Source: Syncephalis plumigaleata
Taxonomy: Eukaryota > Zoopagomycota > Zoopagomycetes > Zoopagales > Piptocephalidaceae
Length of the DNA stretch: 64,000 nt
Assembly: GCA_025201365.1 (NCBI GenBank)
Contig: JAIXMF010000006.1
Location: forward strand, 124,001 to 188,000
Direction of reading: 5' to 3'
Shown in pieces: positions 17,184 through 29,169 of the stretch (position 1 is its first letter; every line of letters begins with the position of its first letter). The notes below the pieces were generated by a model. That model was not told where the DNA came from. It did no database searches and was given only the letters and a program-made list of their open reading frames with translations. A program made the translations under genes and the position numbers.

Positions 17184-18330
17184 TTAGTTATATGGATGCA
17201 TAGCAGTGTCAATGACGTGTCCATTGTTATTGTTCACAACAAGTTGGTATCGATTACATAGACATTCCGGTTGATCAGATCGATAGCTCCAACATCTAGG
17301 ACATTTATGTCGTGCCGATAAACGTAGAATCATTTGGCCAGATGCACCATTAATAGTGTCTATTACATTGTCGATCAATAGTCATTATCATGACACATTC
17401 ATACTTCATACTCCATACTTACTTGGTAATGATATCGTTTCACTAATAAGGACACTGTCATTTCTCGTGCTTAATGTCGACTGTGCAGCAACATTAACCG
17501 ATGCACATAAGAACAGTTCAGGTAGTTGTGATGCTAATACATAGTGCTTAATAAACTATATACGAGCAATATCACTATCGCTATTGTTATTATTGTCGTC
17601 TTACCGTATTTATGTAGTAATCGACCTAGTGGAGATATCGCACTGTCTTCTAGTTCTAGTGTCAGGTCGATTTGCGCGCTTGTCTTGATTCCCCTGTCAG
17701 TCAATGAGATTTGTAAATAAATCATTTGGTATACTGCAGATAGCACTTACTTGACCTGTCGCATCTTCTCGACTAGCTGGTAGTACTGACTACGAAGGCG
17801 TCGTAGCACTGTCCAGTCTTGTTCCAAAGCAGTATTATGCCAACGATCATCCTATTCATTGCCAATGCTCGAGTGTTAGACCACACATACTTTAGTAATT
17901 GCAAGTGTTTACCAGAGATATCCATCCCAACTGCAATACGCTATCAAGCGGTGTCGACCAACTCGACGAGGAGAAAAGCTGAATCTCCTCGGCTAAATGA
18001 CAAGTAATTGGTGTGAGTGCGCGTGTGTACACCTCGATCATCTATGCGGTATTCCTTGCTTAGCTACAATTGCATACCAAGTGTCGATGCCTTACGTGAT
18101 ATACGGCAGTCTGTGCTGATCTTCGTGCCAACGATAATTTGTCGTCAGCGTAAAGCCGCTCCTTGATAGATTCAACGTAGAACGCCGATAGTTGTGAGTT
18201 GGTAAAGCGATTCAGTTCTTGAATAACTACAATAAACAAGGCAAGTATTAGTTCTACCGTTGCGTATGCTATTCACCCTTCTTATCGACATACCTTTATT
18301 GAACGAGAATACTTGCTAAGCATTGCTAAT
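17184..18330 (-). pseudogene. Isoleucyl-tRNA synthetase, C-terminal part only (organelle type)
   Basis: Exons on the minus strand show the anticodon-binding domain: ELNRFTNSQLSAFYVESIKE then RLYADDKLSLARRSAQTAVY near 18100-18230; AEEIQLF...DSVLQLGW near 17900-17990; WTVLRRLRSQYYQLVEKMRQ near 17760-17830; KGIKTSAQIDLTLELED near 17650-17700. It ends with the zinc-finger segment KCPRCWSYRSDQPECLCNR before the stop at 17184. The class I catalytic domain (HIGH, KMSKS) and editing domain are absent upstream, where the sequence turns into repeats. The link from YH to AEE skips residues that the family has. I read it as a 5'-truncated, probably decayed copy. A gene with unusual exons further upstream is less likely. 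Confidence 0.6.
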
Positions 18331-19034
18331 AAGCGTGGCAGAGCAATGTAGTTCATGTAAAGTGTATTGGTCTATCAAGTAACGATGAAAATGCAAAAAG
18401 GTTGACGTGATCAATACCCAATACAGAATAGTGTGCAATCTAAATGGTTAATAATGGCGGCGTCCTTTGCACATACTAGATATATCTTTCTCTTTCTTTT
18501 TAAACGTTGTCATACCTTATTTTATTATAATAAGCACTATTATGCAGCGTTCAAATAAAAATATCATATATAAGAAATAAAATGAAATGAAATACAAGGA
18601 TATGATCAAGTTGGATTATTGAAGTGGGTGTTTATCGACATACTAAATTTCAAAATGAATTACAATGAGGCATCATCAGTACTTACTTGAATCACCAAAT
18701 GACGATTAACGACGTCATTTTAACAAATAAATAGCGCTCGATTCTACAGCTTGCTTAGCTTCGCTTCTTCCTCGCTACTCTTCTTCTCTTCTTCTCTCAT
18801 TACCTCACCTCACTTAGCTTCTCTTCTTCTCTTCTTCTCTCATTACTTCACTTTTCACTCATCATCTTTACTCTCACTTTCCCTTTTCTTTGTTTAAACA
18901 TACACATAGCGAAATAGGTCAGTGCTCTGTAAACTGTTTGCGTATAGCGTAGCGCTGAGTGTGGTAATGAGCGTAGTTGACTCTTTTTCAACTCAGTGTA
19001 TCGTCGGTACCTGTAACGGGTGTCGGCCTTCTAC

Positions 19035-19115
19035 GCTACTTGCTTGCGGACATTCATATACTTGTATAATATGAAGCTACTTGCTTGCGGGCATTCATAT
19101 ATAATATGAAGGTAC
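19035..19115. repeat. Two-copy ~40-base tandem repeat
   Basis: GCTACTTGCTTGCGGACATT at 19035 recurs at 19076 as GCTACTTGCTTGCGGGCATT. Both are followed by CATATA...ATATGAAG. Confidence 0.8.
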
Positions 19116-19736
19116 TGCAAAACAATGGTGAGACTACGTATTTGCAATATCGAGAACTGCTAACTTGAAAATCCTCGACAACAGGGTAAGTTGCGCCATT
19201 GCTGCTACAGGTCATTCAGTTGTTAATGTAGCGCGATAGCCTCTCTATTATATGAGTATTGTGAAATGTATCGGTTTGCAAATGCTTGAACGTGTATCTT
19301 TATTCTATATTGATATGTGTTCAGGTTATTTGCCATCATAGTATCATTTAAACGACGCTTTGCCATGATATTTGACTATCATGTTGCTGCCTTCGCTGGG
19401 AGAAGGGAGTCTAGTTTACTTGCTATTATGGTGACTGACACTATTCAATGATATGTTTCTGTGTATGTTTAATCGTTCTATTCGTGCTATCCTATTCAAT
19501 CTGTAATATATCTATGTATTTCTAATCATTCTTCGTTGTATCATTCTATTCCAATGCTGCTATAATTCAACATATGTTTGCTTATTCCAATACTTAATGT
19601 CTACGCTATTATATTCTATTGCTGTTTTTGCTCTATAATGCCTCTATGTATTTCTATTTCCTTCATCCAAACTATCTTTGATGTTTACTTATATCTCCAC
19701 ATCCTCTCTTTGCATCATCCCAATCCCTTCATTTAT

Positions 19737-20090
19737 TATGTTATGTCCCATTAGCACCAATACATTTGTATAAATGTGCTAATCTACTGATCCCTCGTAT
19801 GCGCTTCGGTTGATATACCATGAACCGCTACGGAGCGGCAACATTGGCAGTGGTGGTAATTGGCTAGCCACTGATGCCATTCATACTGCCAATGAGGTGT
19901 ATGGCCATTTGCAATGAATGGACCATATGCCAGCTATCCCGTAGTATCTACTACTGAATGTTATCACACTAACATTCGGCAGTATAGTGGTATGTTTGTC
20001 GCAAGGCTCTTCAATCGATTCAGCATTGCATCCGCTCCCACCAAAAAAGGCCGGTGGCTACGTCTGTGGATATGATGGGGACATAACATA
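19737..20090. repeat. Block with short inverted ends and hairpins (MITE or structured RNA candidate)
   Basis: TATGTTATGTCCCAT (19737-19751) is met in inverse at 20075-20090 (ATGGGGACATAACATA), with one extra G. The ~350-base interior is richer in GC than its flanks and holds hairpins: CCGCT-ACGG-AGCGG near 19829, CAGTGG...CCACTG near 19850-19870, and GAATGTTA...TAACATTC near 19957-19977. I find no open frame and no clean target duplication. A small non-autonomous DNA transposon or a structured RNA gene are both possible. Confidence 0.45.
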
Positions 20091-20194
20091 TTTTATTGCT
20101 TTATTATAACCATTCATTCATTCGTTCGTTCATAGTTATCAATTTCAGGTAAGTTCATTTATTACAATACACTAACAATATTACAATTAGAACA

Positions 20195-20520
20195 TTCAAG
20201 TGTCAATGATATTGGCTGCATACTATTTCCATTCTATTCGGTAAGTTGACATTTCTATTCATTGCTAATGCAAGTAACAACATCCAGACGATATGTACTA
20301 ATTCCCATTCTAAATGCCAATCAACTAATACTCAACAGCAACGACAATATACCGGGATAATCAACCATGTTAATGCTTACTGCCAACACTCATTGCCATC
20401 CATCATTGACAAGCATCCACTAGCAATATTAATAAACATGAATCAATTTGATCTATATCGATGTGTCATTATTGTATACCGTTTACATCACTACTCTTTC
20501 TATTCTATCCCTTCCTATCC
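20195..20520 (+). repeat. Dispersed repeat, partner of 6755-7072
   Basis: Matches the reverse complement of 6755-7072 over its length. See that entry. Confidence 0.75.
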
Positions 20521-20827
20521 CATTATTACTTCATTGTATTTTAATCTACTCGTTCTTATCTTTCATCCAGCATCAATGATTCCATACACTCATTCCATTC
20601 TACTATTCTGGCATTTTATCAGTGATGCAAGTCATTTATTCCATTCTACTGCCATTATACACATAACAATAAAGACAAGCTGTCCATTGCTTCCTACCAT
20701 TTACTAATTTATTTCCATCATTCTACCTTTCCACTACATACACATGCTTGCCAATATTGTCATTTCACACTGCATATATTCACTATTCCACCTATTGCTC
20801 ATTTCCCTTGTTATTTACTTCTTTACG

Positions 20828-21100
20828 CAGCACGCGTCTTCTTCGTGTCAACTACATTCTAGTTGTTTCCCTTGTTTTCCTTTCCCTTTACTTCTTTACC
20901 AATATGCGTCTCCTTCGTGCTAACCTCGCTTCACTGTCATTCAACGACATGTGTCTTCTTTGTGTCAACTACATTCCACTTGTCAGTAAACAACACACGT
21001 CTACTTCCTCTTAACTATATGCTAGTTATTCCTCTTTCTTTTATTCACTTTCTTAGTAATACGCGTCTTCTTCGTGTCATTCGCATTCCTCCTACTTCCT
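20828..21100. repeat. Degenerate tandem repeats (~45-70 bases)
   Basis: The motif ACGCGTCTTCTTCGTGTCAA recurs with changes at about 20829, 20904, 20950, 20996 and 21060. The intervals are uneven and pyrimidine-rich. The open frames across it are best seen as low complexity. Confidence 0.6.
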
Positions 21101-22270
21101 CTTTCACTTTAACATACACATTCCCAATAGCAGCTATTCTGCCATACTATCTCTATGCCGTTTATTTATCTCTTTGTTTTCCTCTTGCTCTAACCTATCT
21201 ACATGCTCACCTGTCGTTATTATTACTATACCAATAAGCCTTGTTTGTTGTTCGTTCTAGTCTTTTGCTTCCCATCACTGTCCTGCTTATTTATCAATGT
21301 TTAAGCGTTCACTGCTCTCGTTGTAATATGCACCTTTTACTTTTACCACTCTTTTCCATTATCTGTTTGTATGCAACCACTATGTCATGTTTTTATTTGT
21401 ATTTTTATTTGTTTACTACCATCTACATACTCTATCTACCTACAAGCATACACTGCTTCTTCAAATAAACTGGCATACACGTGTTCATGCACCCTTTCTT
21501 GCTCATTCCTTGCTCGTTCGTGACAAGTCAGTCATTCTACTAGTTACTGCTTGTTTATTACATTGTTTATCGTGTATTCTATTTGTTCACTCGTTGCTAC
21601 TTATATGCAATTAACCGTAAGCATTGCCATCAGCATAATTTATTCAATAAATACGCGATTTACAATGCTCATCGGATACAACATATGATTATGGAGTATG
21701 CGAGTATTTGTAATAGCATGACTGACTATTATTCCATTCATTTGTTGTAGTATAGCTTCTTATTTAGTATTGATCATTCAGTCCACCAATATCGCTACAG
21801 ACATATGAACAAGAATCATGTAAATGGGTAGCATACTCGTGGTGTTTATGAATAGTCCCACCCACTCACAATCGTATAAGCAATGAGCATGACAGTTAAC
21901 ATTAGTATTCTTTTATTTACTTTTGAATGGAATGACTCGTTATTGATTTGTATAGTCTTATTTATTGATTAAACATCCAAATCGCATTCGAGTATCCTAT
22001 GTAAACTATCAAGATCAACCAAGTTGTTGTCTGTTGCTAATCCACTCGCTCATTAGCTTTAATCGGATAACGAATGTATCATGTCAATATGATATTAATC
22101 ATAATCATATGTGTATTCAGTATCACCACTAGCAACTGCCATTACGTCTGTATGTTTTTTAGAAATATAATGAGTAATGCAAGTTTATTACGATCAAGTT
22201 ACTAGGAGCATAATGATATTCTCTGGATAATTTGATTTAATCGCATAGCACACTATGCTAGTGAGCAGTA

Positions 22271-22483
22271 TTAGCTGGGTGGGACAACAGTGGCAAATGG
22301 GCTATTTCCAGGATTCTGCTGGTTATTCCTAAGTGCTTGAAGAGATGGATCCTGCTGCGAAGACGAGAATAGTACCGGATGGTCTCTGGATACTTGTGGT
22401 GCAGCCTCGACGGAATTCCTAATAACCAACAATAGGACCGTCAAACCGATTAGTTGCAATGAGAATAGAGTACTGTTCTTCAT
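22271..22483 (-). CDS. Small secreted protein, 70 aa
   Basis: A single exon starts at the ATG at 22483. MKNSTLFSLQLIGLTVLLL begins a clear signal peptide with likely cleavage after SVEA. The mature part is about 42 residues, rich in Q, N, S and P (SSSQQDPSLQALRNNQQNPG), and ends TVVPPS before a TAA. It has no cysteines in the mature part and no domain that I recognise. Size and design (signal peptide plus short hydrophilic tail) resemble the predicted micro-exon product at 47.8 kb. The alternative is a chance open frame, but the signal peptide argues against it. Confidence 0.5.
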   Translation of the reverse strand: MKNSTLFSLQLIGLTVLLLVIRNSVEAAPQVSRDHPVLFSSSQQDPSLQALRNNQQNPGNSPFATVVPPS

Positions 22484-23218
22484 GGTTAAATGTAAGCGCA
22501 ACAGTTAGAATAAGGGCAAGCAGTTTGAATTGAACGAGTAATAGTCGAATAATAAAAAGGAGAGAAAGTGAATACGAGAAGAATGGAAAAAGAGGAGCTG
22601 ATACAATGAGTCTTATCGTAGAAAAAACGTCGCTCCTAAATGTGAGCATGATTTGATTGGCGAAGGTACAAGGGTGTGCCACTTGGGAAAATCATTGCCA
22701 TACAGGAGCACATTTCCATAAGAAGTAATTGGAAATTACCGCAGAAACTTACTGTGCATTGATAAAAATAGCCTTAGCAGATGGACGATTCTACTGGATT
22801 TCTATCAAAGCAGCATGAGTGGTAGAATCATCTATTGTCACTATTTATTATTATTATTATTATTATGTTATTAGATCTACTTGATCTCTTGTTACTACGA
22901 CATACTATCCATCATGTCGTGCACATGATCAAGTACGTCATTGTTGAATGGCTTCACCTGTTTTCTGTAACACCACCACACTTCACGCCCTAATAAATGT
23001 CACAAGTTCTGAACCATGAAGTGATAACAACGATTAGTACCGCTACTACAGGTAAGTACTCTCTTTATTCCATTTCCCCATTCTCGTACGCTTCTATTGC
23101 ACATATTCAAGTATCTTTCTCTTTTCCTCTTTTCCTCTTCCTCTCTCTCTCTCCTCCACTCATCAACTACTAATTGCACTTGCTTTCTCATTTGTTCATA
23201 TCGTTACGACTTGTGGCT

Positions 23219-24315
23219 ATGTCTTTCTTTAAAAAGCTTATGCCGGGTGCTGAGCAGCGTCGTGCCGAGAAATTGGCCGACACTGTCCGTGATATTATTA
23301 TTGGCCAACAAACTGCTAGTTTACTCTACGCTTCTGGCTCCACCCTAAGCGATGGTACAGTTATCAATACGGATGCTGTTCTTGCCATTGCCACGACACC
23401 CGTTAAGCCGGGTAAGGACCGGTCCGGTGAAGGAGCAACGAGTGCTGCTGCTGCTGCTGCTGCTGCGTCAGGTGAATTGGCAGATGGTCGTCGTATCGCC
23501 TTCTCTCCTAGTACCAAGCCTACAGATGGTGCTCTAATGGCCGCAGCCGTATCATTAGCCGAAACTCCGGATAGTGACAACAGCAATAACAACGATAAGA
23601 TCCGTAAAAGTCGTCACAAACATCGAAAACACAAGCATCGTCATCATCATAGTAAGAATGAGAAGCAACGACGACTTGCCCAGCAGAAAGCGCTTAAACG
23701 TCTACAGAAACCGGATACGCTCTCCGCGGTACTTGACATTCTACGTCTAATGCCCAATCCATTCAAGACGCAATCGCTCATGCAACAAATGTTCCAACAC
23801 GACTGGCGTAGCATGTCGATGCCAGACTTATTGGCAGAGGAACGTGCCAATACAATTGGACGTCACGGACAATGTGGTAAGGGTAAGGGCAATGGTACGG
23901 ATGACAGCGAAGACGACGACGACATGCCACCGGAGAGTATTGAGGCACACACTTATTGGTGGGGCTACGAGATCTACATCCCACCGCGTACCCTACAGAA
24001 ACTCGAGGATGAAGGTGACGTTGCCACGGGCGTGCTCTACTTCCTCGGTGCGCTATCCAAGACGGTTCCGCTTATTTATCCATTCGTCAATATGATTGCC
24101 ACCTTTGTTGCCATGCAATTCACCATTATTAAAGCGGCAGATCGTGGTAATGGTATTATCCTAGTGGCCACTTGGTAAGTAGAAGTAGTCGGTTATATAC
24201 ACATACTCATATCTATATTCATATGTTATAGGGTATTACCAATTGTCTTAATTCCTAAGCCATGGGAGGATCGTTTCCGCGAGACTTTACGAGAACGTAT
24301 CCCCATTGATATGTA
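23219..24315 (+). CDS. Uncharacterised protein with hydrophobic C-terminal domain
   Basis: Two exons (23219-24174, 24232-24315) give about 346 residues. It starts MSFFKKLMPGAEQRRAEKLA. The middle is low complexity: an Ala run near residue 75, then a basic His/Lys stretch (RKSRHKHRKHKHRHHHSK) near residues 124-141, then an acidic run (DDSEDDDDMPP) near 225. The C-terminal third looks conserved: YWWGYEIYIPPRTLQKLED, then a hydrophobic region (GVLYFLGALSKTVPLIYPFV, NMIATFVAMQFTIIKAADRG, GIILVATW) that could be one or two membrane-associated helices, ending KPWEDRFRETLRERIPIDM. I do not recognise a named family. The His-rich stretch could bind metal or nucleic acid; that is a guess. Confidence 0.8.
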
Positions 24316-24715
24316 ATCTAATTATCATTATTCTTTACTACTTTCGTAATATTAGTTGATTAGCAAAGAGAAATCATTTATCATCATTCCTATCCTTACT
24401 TTTATATATTACATTTAGCATATTCATTGAATTACGAGTATTTCTTTTATACTTTTTACATTAAATCTGTTCCTAAGCGGCATTATCATCATTCTAACCT
24501 ATTAAATCTTTATTCTATTGCTCATCAATGTAGGAATAAATAGATCTATAATGCTTCGTCTAATAATAAACTAGTGACTAAGATTGTGAATCATAGCTAC
24601 ACATTGGCATGTGACCGCTCTCTTCCTATTTATAACGACCATGCGTCATCATGGATAAGAGAGGTAAGCACACCACCACATTACCTTCTTGTTCATCTTT
24701 TACTTCAATAACAAT

Positions 24716-27521
24716 ATGGCCTCATTACAGTTACTTCAGTTTGAACCGTTTAAAAGTGCCGTCGACCCCACGTTCTGGCAGCAACTTGGTAAGCGGAAAC
24801 TCGACGTGTACCAGTTGGACCAGTCGGAACAACCTATTCGCGGTCATTACACCACGGCGACTAGAGCCACCAAGTCGGCAGAACGAGATATTGCCGCACC
24901 TGCTCAGCTTACGGTGGATGGTCAAGCGTTTGAGGAAGAGTTAGTGTCAAAGTAAGTAGCTCTTTACTTCTTTCATTATCTAGCTTTATCATAATATCTA
25001 ATCAACGGATGAATGAATATACACAACATTGATAGTCGATCGAATACAGTGATGGTTAATGGCACGCTATTGAACACTAATACCATCGAGGAATTCAAAG
25101 CAATTGATAAACAAGCATTGCTTCGAAAGATCAGTGATAAGGTAAGGTATATATATATATACGTGTATCATCTAGTGTAACGATGGATAGATTGTTTAAC
25201 AATCATGTATAACTGATAGATCGTGGCAGCCATTGAAAGTGGTGAAGCATGGCAACAACCCGAGTTATTATGTAGTTTTATTGCTTTAGCATTCTCTGAT
25301 CTAAAGAAACACAAATACACGTATTGGTTTGGATTCCCGGCTTTAGTGGCATCACAGCCGACACAGATCACGTCATGGTCACGTATTAATACTATTTGGA
25401 GCAAGACTAAGGTAGATATAAGCATAATGGATTATAACAATAATAGCTCATATTTATTATTAGATCATTGCATTACAAACGGGTATCGAATTTTATTATC
25501 AACAACAACAACAACAACATAAAGGAGGATTACCACCGTTCTTTGGTGTTATCGAGGATAGTGATACATTGACCATTGTAGATTTGAAGGAGGTACAGCA
25601 ACAGCAGGATAATGATAAGGTAGGATGACATGTCATTATATATTTATTCACATCTAGTTAGTAAACTAAACTGTATTATTAGTTGATTATCGGGTTTATC
25701 GATCCTAGTGGATTGGAGAATCATCCAGGGTGGCCATTGCGTAACTTAATCGCCTTACTAGCTCGTCACTTTACACGGACCAGCATTCGTGTATTATGCT
25801 ATCGTGATACACTCGGTACCAATGATAGCGAGACATTCAGTGTATTGGCAGATATCTTGTTTGCCATCAATACAAATGGTAAGTGATGCATATATATATA
25901 TATATAGACATTGTTTAATGAGCATCAATAGTGCAAGAGTACAAGGTAGTTGGATGGGAGAAGAACACGAATGGTAAGGCGGCACCGCGTGTGGCAGATC
26001 TAGGTGGTATGATGGATCCACGAAGGTAATAACCATTACTATTACTATTACTATTACTGCTAGTAGTAGTATAAATAGACATGAACTAATGGTTAATTCA
26101 TCATAGATTGGCTGACACGGCGATTGATCTCAATTTGAAATTGATGCGATGGCGTCTTGCCACTACACTGCAACTTGAGAAGGTATCCTCCACGCGTTGC
26201 TTACTATTGGGTGCAGGCACATTGGGATCCTACGTGGCACGATGTCTACTGGTAATGTATACTATCCCTACTAGTTATTTATTTTACTCATTGACTTGTC
26301 GTCCTGTACATCTATAGGGTTGGGGCGTCAGGCATATCACCTTTGTCGATAGTGCCACCGTGTCCTTCTCCAATCCAGTCCGACAGCCATTATTTAACTA
26401 TGAAGATTGCTTGGATGGTGGACAACCGAAAGCACCATGTGCTGCCTTGAATCTATCCAAAGTGTATCCCGGTGTGGTAAGTATCGACGATGCTCGTTAT
26501 ACTATCGTATTTACAAAGGGCACACGTTCATTTAGCATACGACAGGTCATGTTCTTCGTATTCCCATGCCAGGCCATCCAGTAACTAGTGATCAACAAAC
26601 GCAGGACGATATAAAGAAGCTCATCAGTTTAATCGATGAACACGATGCCATCTTCCTTTTAATGGATAGCCGTGAAAGTCGATGGCTACCCACTCTACTT
26701 GGTGCCTATCATGGCAAGGTAACTACTACGTGATCATCACCGAATGGCTTACACTAACAAAAAGCACGCTGATTAGATTGTCATTAATGCCGCTCTTGGA
26801 TTCGATACATTCCTAGTGATGCGACATGGTATTCCTACTAATGAATCGGATGCACCAATAGGCTGTTACTATTGCAATGATGTGGTAGCACCTACCGATG
26901 TAAGTGATATATAAGCATATCTTACTAGTAAGTAGGTCTAATCGTAAGTACGTAGTCGTTAAAGGATCGATCACTCGATCAACAGTGTACGGTAACACGT
27001 CCGGGATTAGCGGCCATTGCATCTGCCATGGCTGTCGAACTACTTGTATCGATATTACATCATCCACAAGGGTAAATAGATGAAGCAATAGTAGTAGTAA
27101 TACAGTGTCATTAACCTTGTTATGATAGGGCTAATGCACCACCCGAGACAGATAACATGCCGGAACCTCATGACAAGGAGAGGCCACTTGGTGTGATACC
27201 ACATCAAATACGTGGTCATCTAGCCGGTTATCGTAATTTATTAGTGAGTGGTCCTGCCTACAATCGTTGTACGGCATGTTCCTCAAAGGTGAGATGATAA
27301 TTGTTAGGATCACGACAGAATGACATTATCAGATGATACTCATCACAACATGATGGAATTAGGTACGACATGCCTATAAAACTGAAGGGTACGCCTTTCT
27401 TAAACAAGTATTTGATGATCCAAAGATACTGGAACAACTCACTGGTTTAGAAGAGTTGTTGGATGAAGATCCTCAGGTAGACTGGGATATCGCCTCCGAC
27501 AACGATGAGGATGACTTTTAG
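24716..27521 (+). CDS. ATG7: ATG7, E1-like activating enzyme of autophagy
   Basis: ATG7 adenylates Atg8 and Atg12 and passes them to Atg3 and Atg10. The start is the ATG at 24716 ([20 protein letters not shown]), matching the family N-terminus. The N-terminal domain holds [17 protein letters not shown] and HPGWPLRNL. The E1 core has the nucleotide site [13 protein letters not shown], the segment [20 protein letters not shown], the Zn ligands GCYYC and CTAC, and the catalytic Cys in [10 protein letters not shown]. The tail is [13 protein letters not shown]. There are thirteen exons; the exon starting at 26965 and its frame need an AAG acceptor, and intron 26477-26535 uses TAG. A short CAA run (six Gln) sits near 25505. 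No frame breaks: all the parts of a working gene are present. Confidence 0.96.
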
Positions 27522-29169
27522 TTGATCTGTCTCATTGACATAGAATAAATAATTGCTTATTAACAACACTGACAAATCTACGTGATATTCCCAGTAGATG
27601 TGAAGAGTGACGACATTATAGTGACTAATACTCGTTATTTCATTTTATTAGTACATGGTATAACATGTAGTCTACTCATTATTAAGGATAATCGAGTCAC
27701 AAACACTAGTGGTGTGTCGTGTATTTCATTGTTTTTCCGTAAAATTGTGGTGCATCCTTATTTCCTAAATGGTACTCTTCCTCTATGCTCTCCAGACTAA
27801 TAATAGATTGATGGATTGATCCATCTAATCCAGAATAGATCTTAACCAAGCAGTAACGTAGACTGAGCCAATCAATAATTGAATACGTGTTTGATACTTA
27901 TGGTTTACTATCCAAATGGGAGTAGCTCACTAGTATTATGTCGTTATCCACTACAGTGCTTTTCCATCCAATTTGCTTTCATTTTCTACTCCCCTCTTTT
28001 CTACATATCCAGTATTTTTCCCACGCCCCATTGGCCCTGAAATGGTACCAAGGGGTACTGCCAACCGGAGAAACCTCTTCGTCAACGTGAACCAACCCAC
28101 ACACACACACACACACGTCAAAGGCGACAACAACAGCGGCTGTAGTAGCAACAGCAGTAGCATTAGTAACATTAATGATGACGATGAAGAGAACGGTGAC
28201 ATTGAGAAGGATCATTTTGTAACACAATGCAGTTCGTAAAATGAAAATGGAAATGGAAAATGACAGTTTTTACAAAGAATAAGCGAAAGCTGAATGGCTA
28301 AACTAACCATCCAGTGAATGAGTCCGCACACGTAATACAGCAATAAAAGGGCAGACATCATCAGCATCGTATTGATGAACACGCCACACATACTTGTCGT
28401 CGTCGTCGTCTGTCGTCTGTCGTCGTCGTTCTCCCCCACTCTTTTTCCACACACAAAAAGCACACGCGCACACCTTGCTTTCCTCTTGCTCTTATTCCTC
28501 TTACTCCTCTCGCCGTACACTAGCTGCACACTTGCTGTTGTCGACTACTACTACTACTACTGCTGCTGCTATCCATTGGGTTCTACGTTTATACGTTACC
28601 TCTTCACTGTTATCCTATCCAGTAGTGTGTGGTTTCAGTGTTTAGAGGTGTATTGACTGTTTATAACACACACGCACGTTCGGTTGTAACAAGTAACATT
28701 TGTCCGTCTGCTAATACTCTGTCTGAGTATTCACATTCGGTTCGTTGTAAGTAGTGGTGTTAGGTAGCGCTGAGTTGTGCACACAATAAGCTTGAAGGTA
28801 CTTGTGTCGCATGAGTGAGTGAGTGAGAGAAAGTGAGAGGGAGTACAACAGCAGTTATACTCCTCTCTCCACTATGCGTACATACAAGTATGGATCAAGT
28901 GATGTTGTCGTTGTCGTTGTGAGAGGCACTAATTAGTCAAGCCAGCGCTTTTCTTATTCCTTTAAATAGCCAAATATCGACTAACCTTCTACTCTTGTTT
29001 GTTTGTTTCTCTTTTCTTTCCCTTGCTTGCTTGCTTGCTCCTAGGCTGTGTTGGTGTCTATTGTAGTTGGAAACAAAGCAAAGAAGAACAAGTCTTGTTT
29101 GCCAGTGTCTCCCGTTTACCGCGTGTTAGCCTCCGCTAGTTTCTTTTCTATCCTTGCTACTCGATCATA
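27522..29169. other. Spacer and NAD-GDH upstream region
   Basis: I see no certain gene. There are CA/AC dinucleotide runs near 28100, TCG runs near 28397 and a short TAC/TGC run near 28550. CT-rich stretches and GAGTGAGTGAG runs near 28815 lead into the GDH start, as expected of a strong promoter with a long leader. Confidence 0.5.

Larger units (their letters stand above)
18331..22270. other. Gene-poor, repeat-rich stretch
   Basis: I find no convincing protein gene in about 4 kb. Open frames near 20.2-21.6 kb are pyrimidine-rich low complexity. The stretch holds a duplicated CT-rich block (18760-18860), a short tandem repeat (19035-19115), a block with inverted ends (19737-20090), a dispersed repeat (20195-20520) and degenerate repeats (20828-21100). 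Confidence 0.6.

Noticed and set aside
19780-19930. U4 snRNA
   Set aside because: Only about ten bases (CCAATGAGG and near) match; the U6-pairing stem and 3' parts are absent.
20246-21614. Several plus-strand open frames of 75-153 codons
   Set aside because: Pyrimidine-rich low complexity inside repeats; the 6755-7072 copy carries stops and changes at all codon positions.
27936-28239. Open frame with PRPIGPEMVPRGTANRRNL and a His/Thr run
   Set aside because: No recognisable family, the frame crosses a CA repeat and no clear start; the lower strand is equally open.
28372-28656. Overlapping frames on both strands near 28.4 kb
   Set aside because: Caused by TCG, TAC and TGC repeats that are open in several frames.
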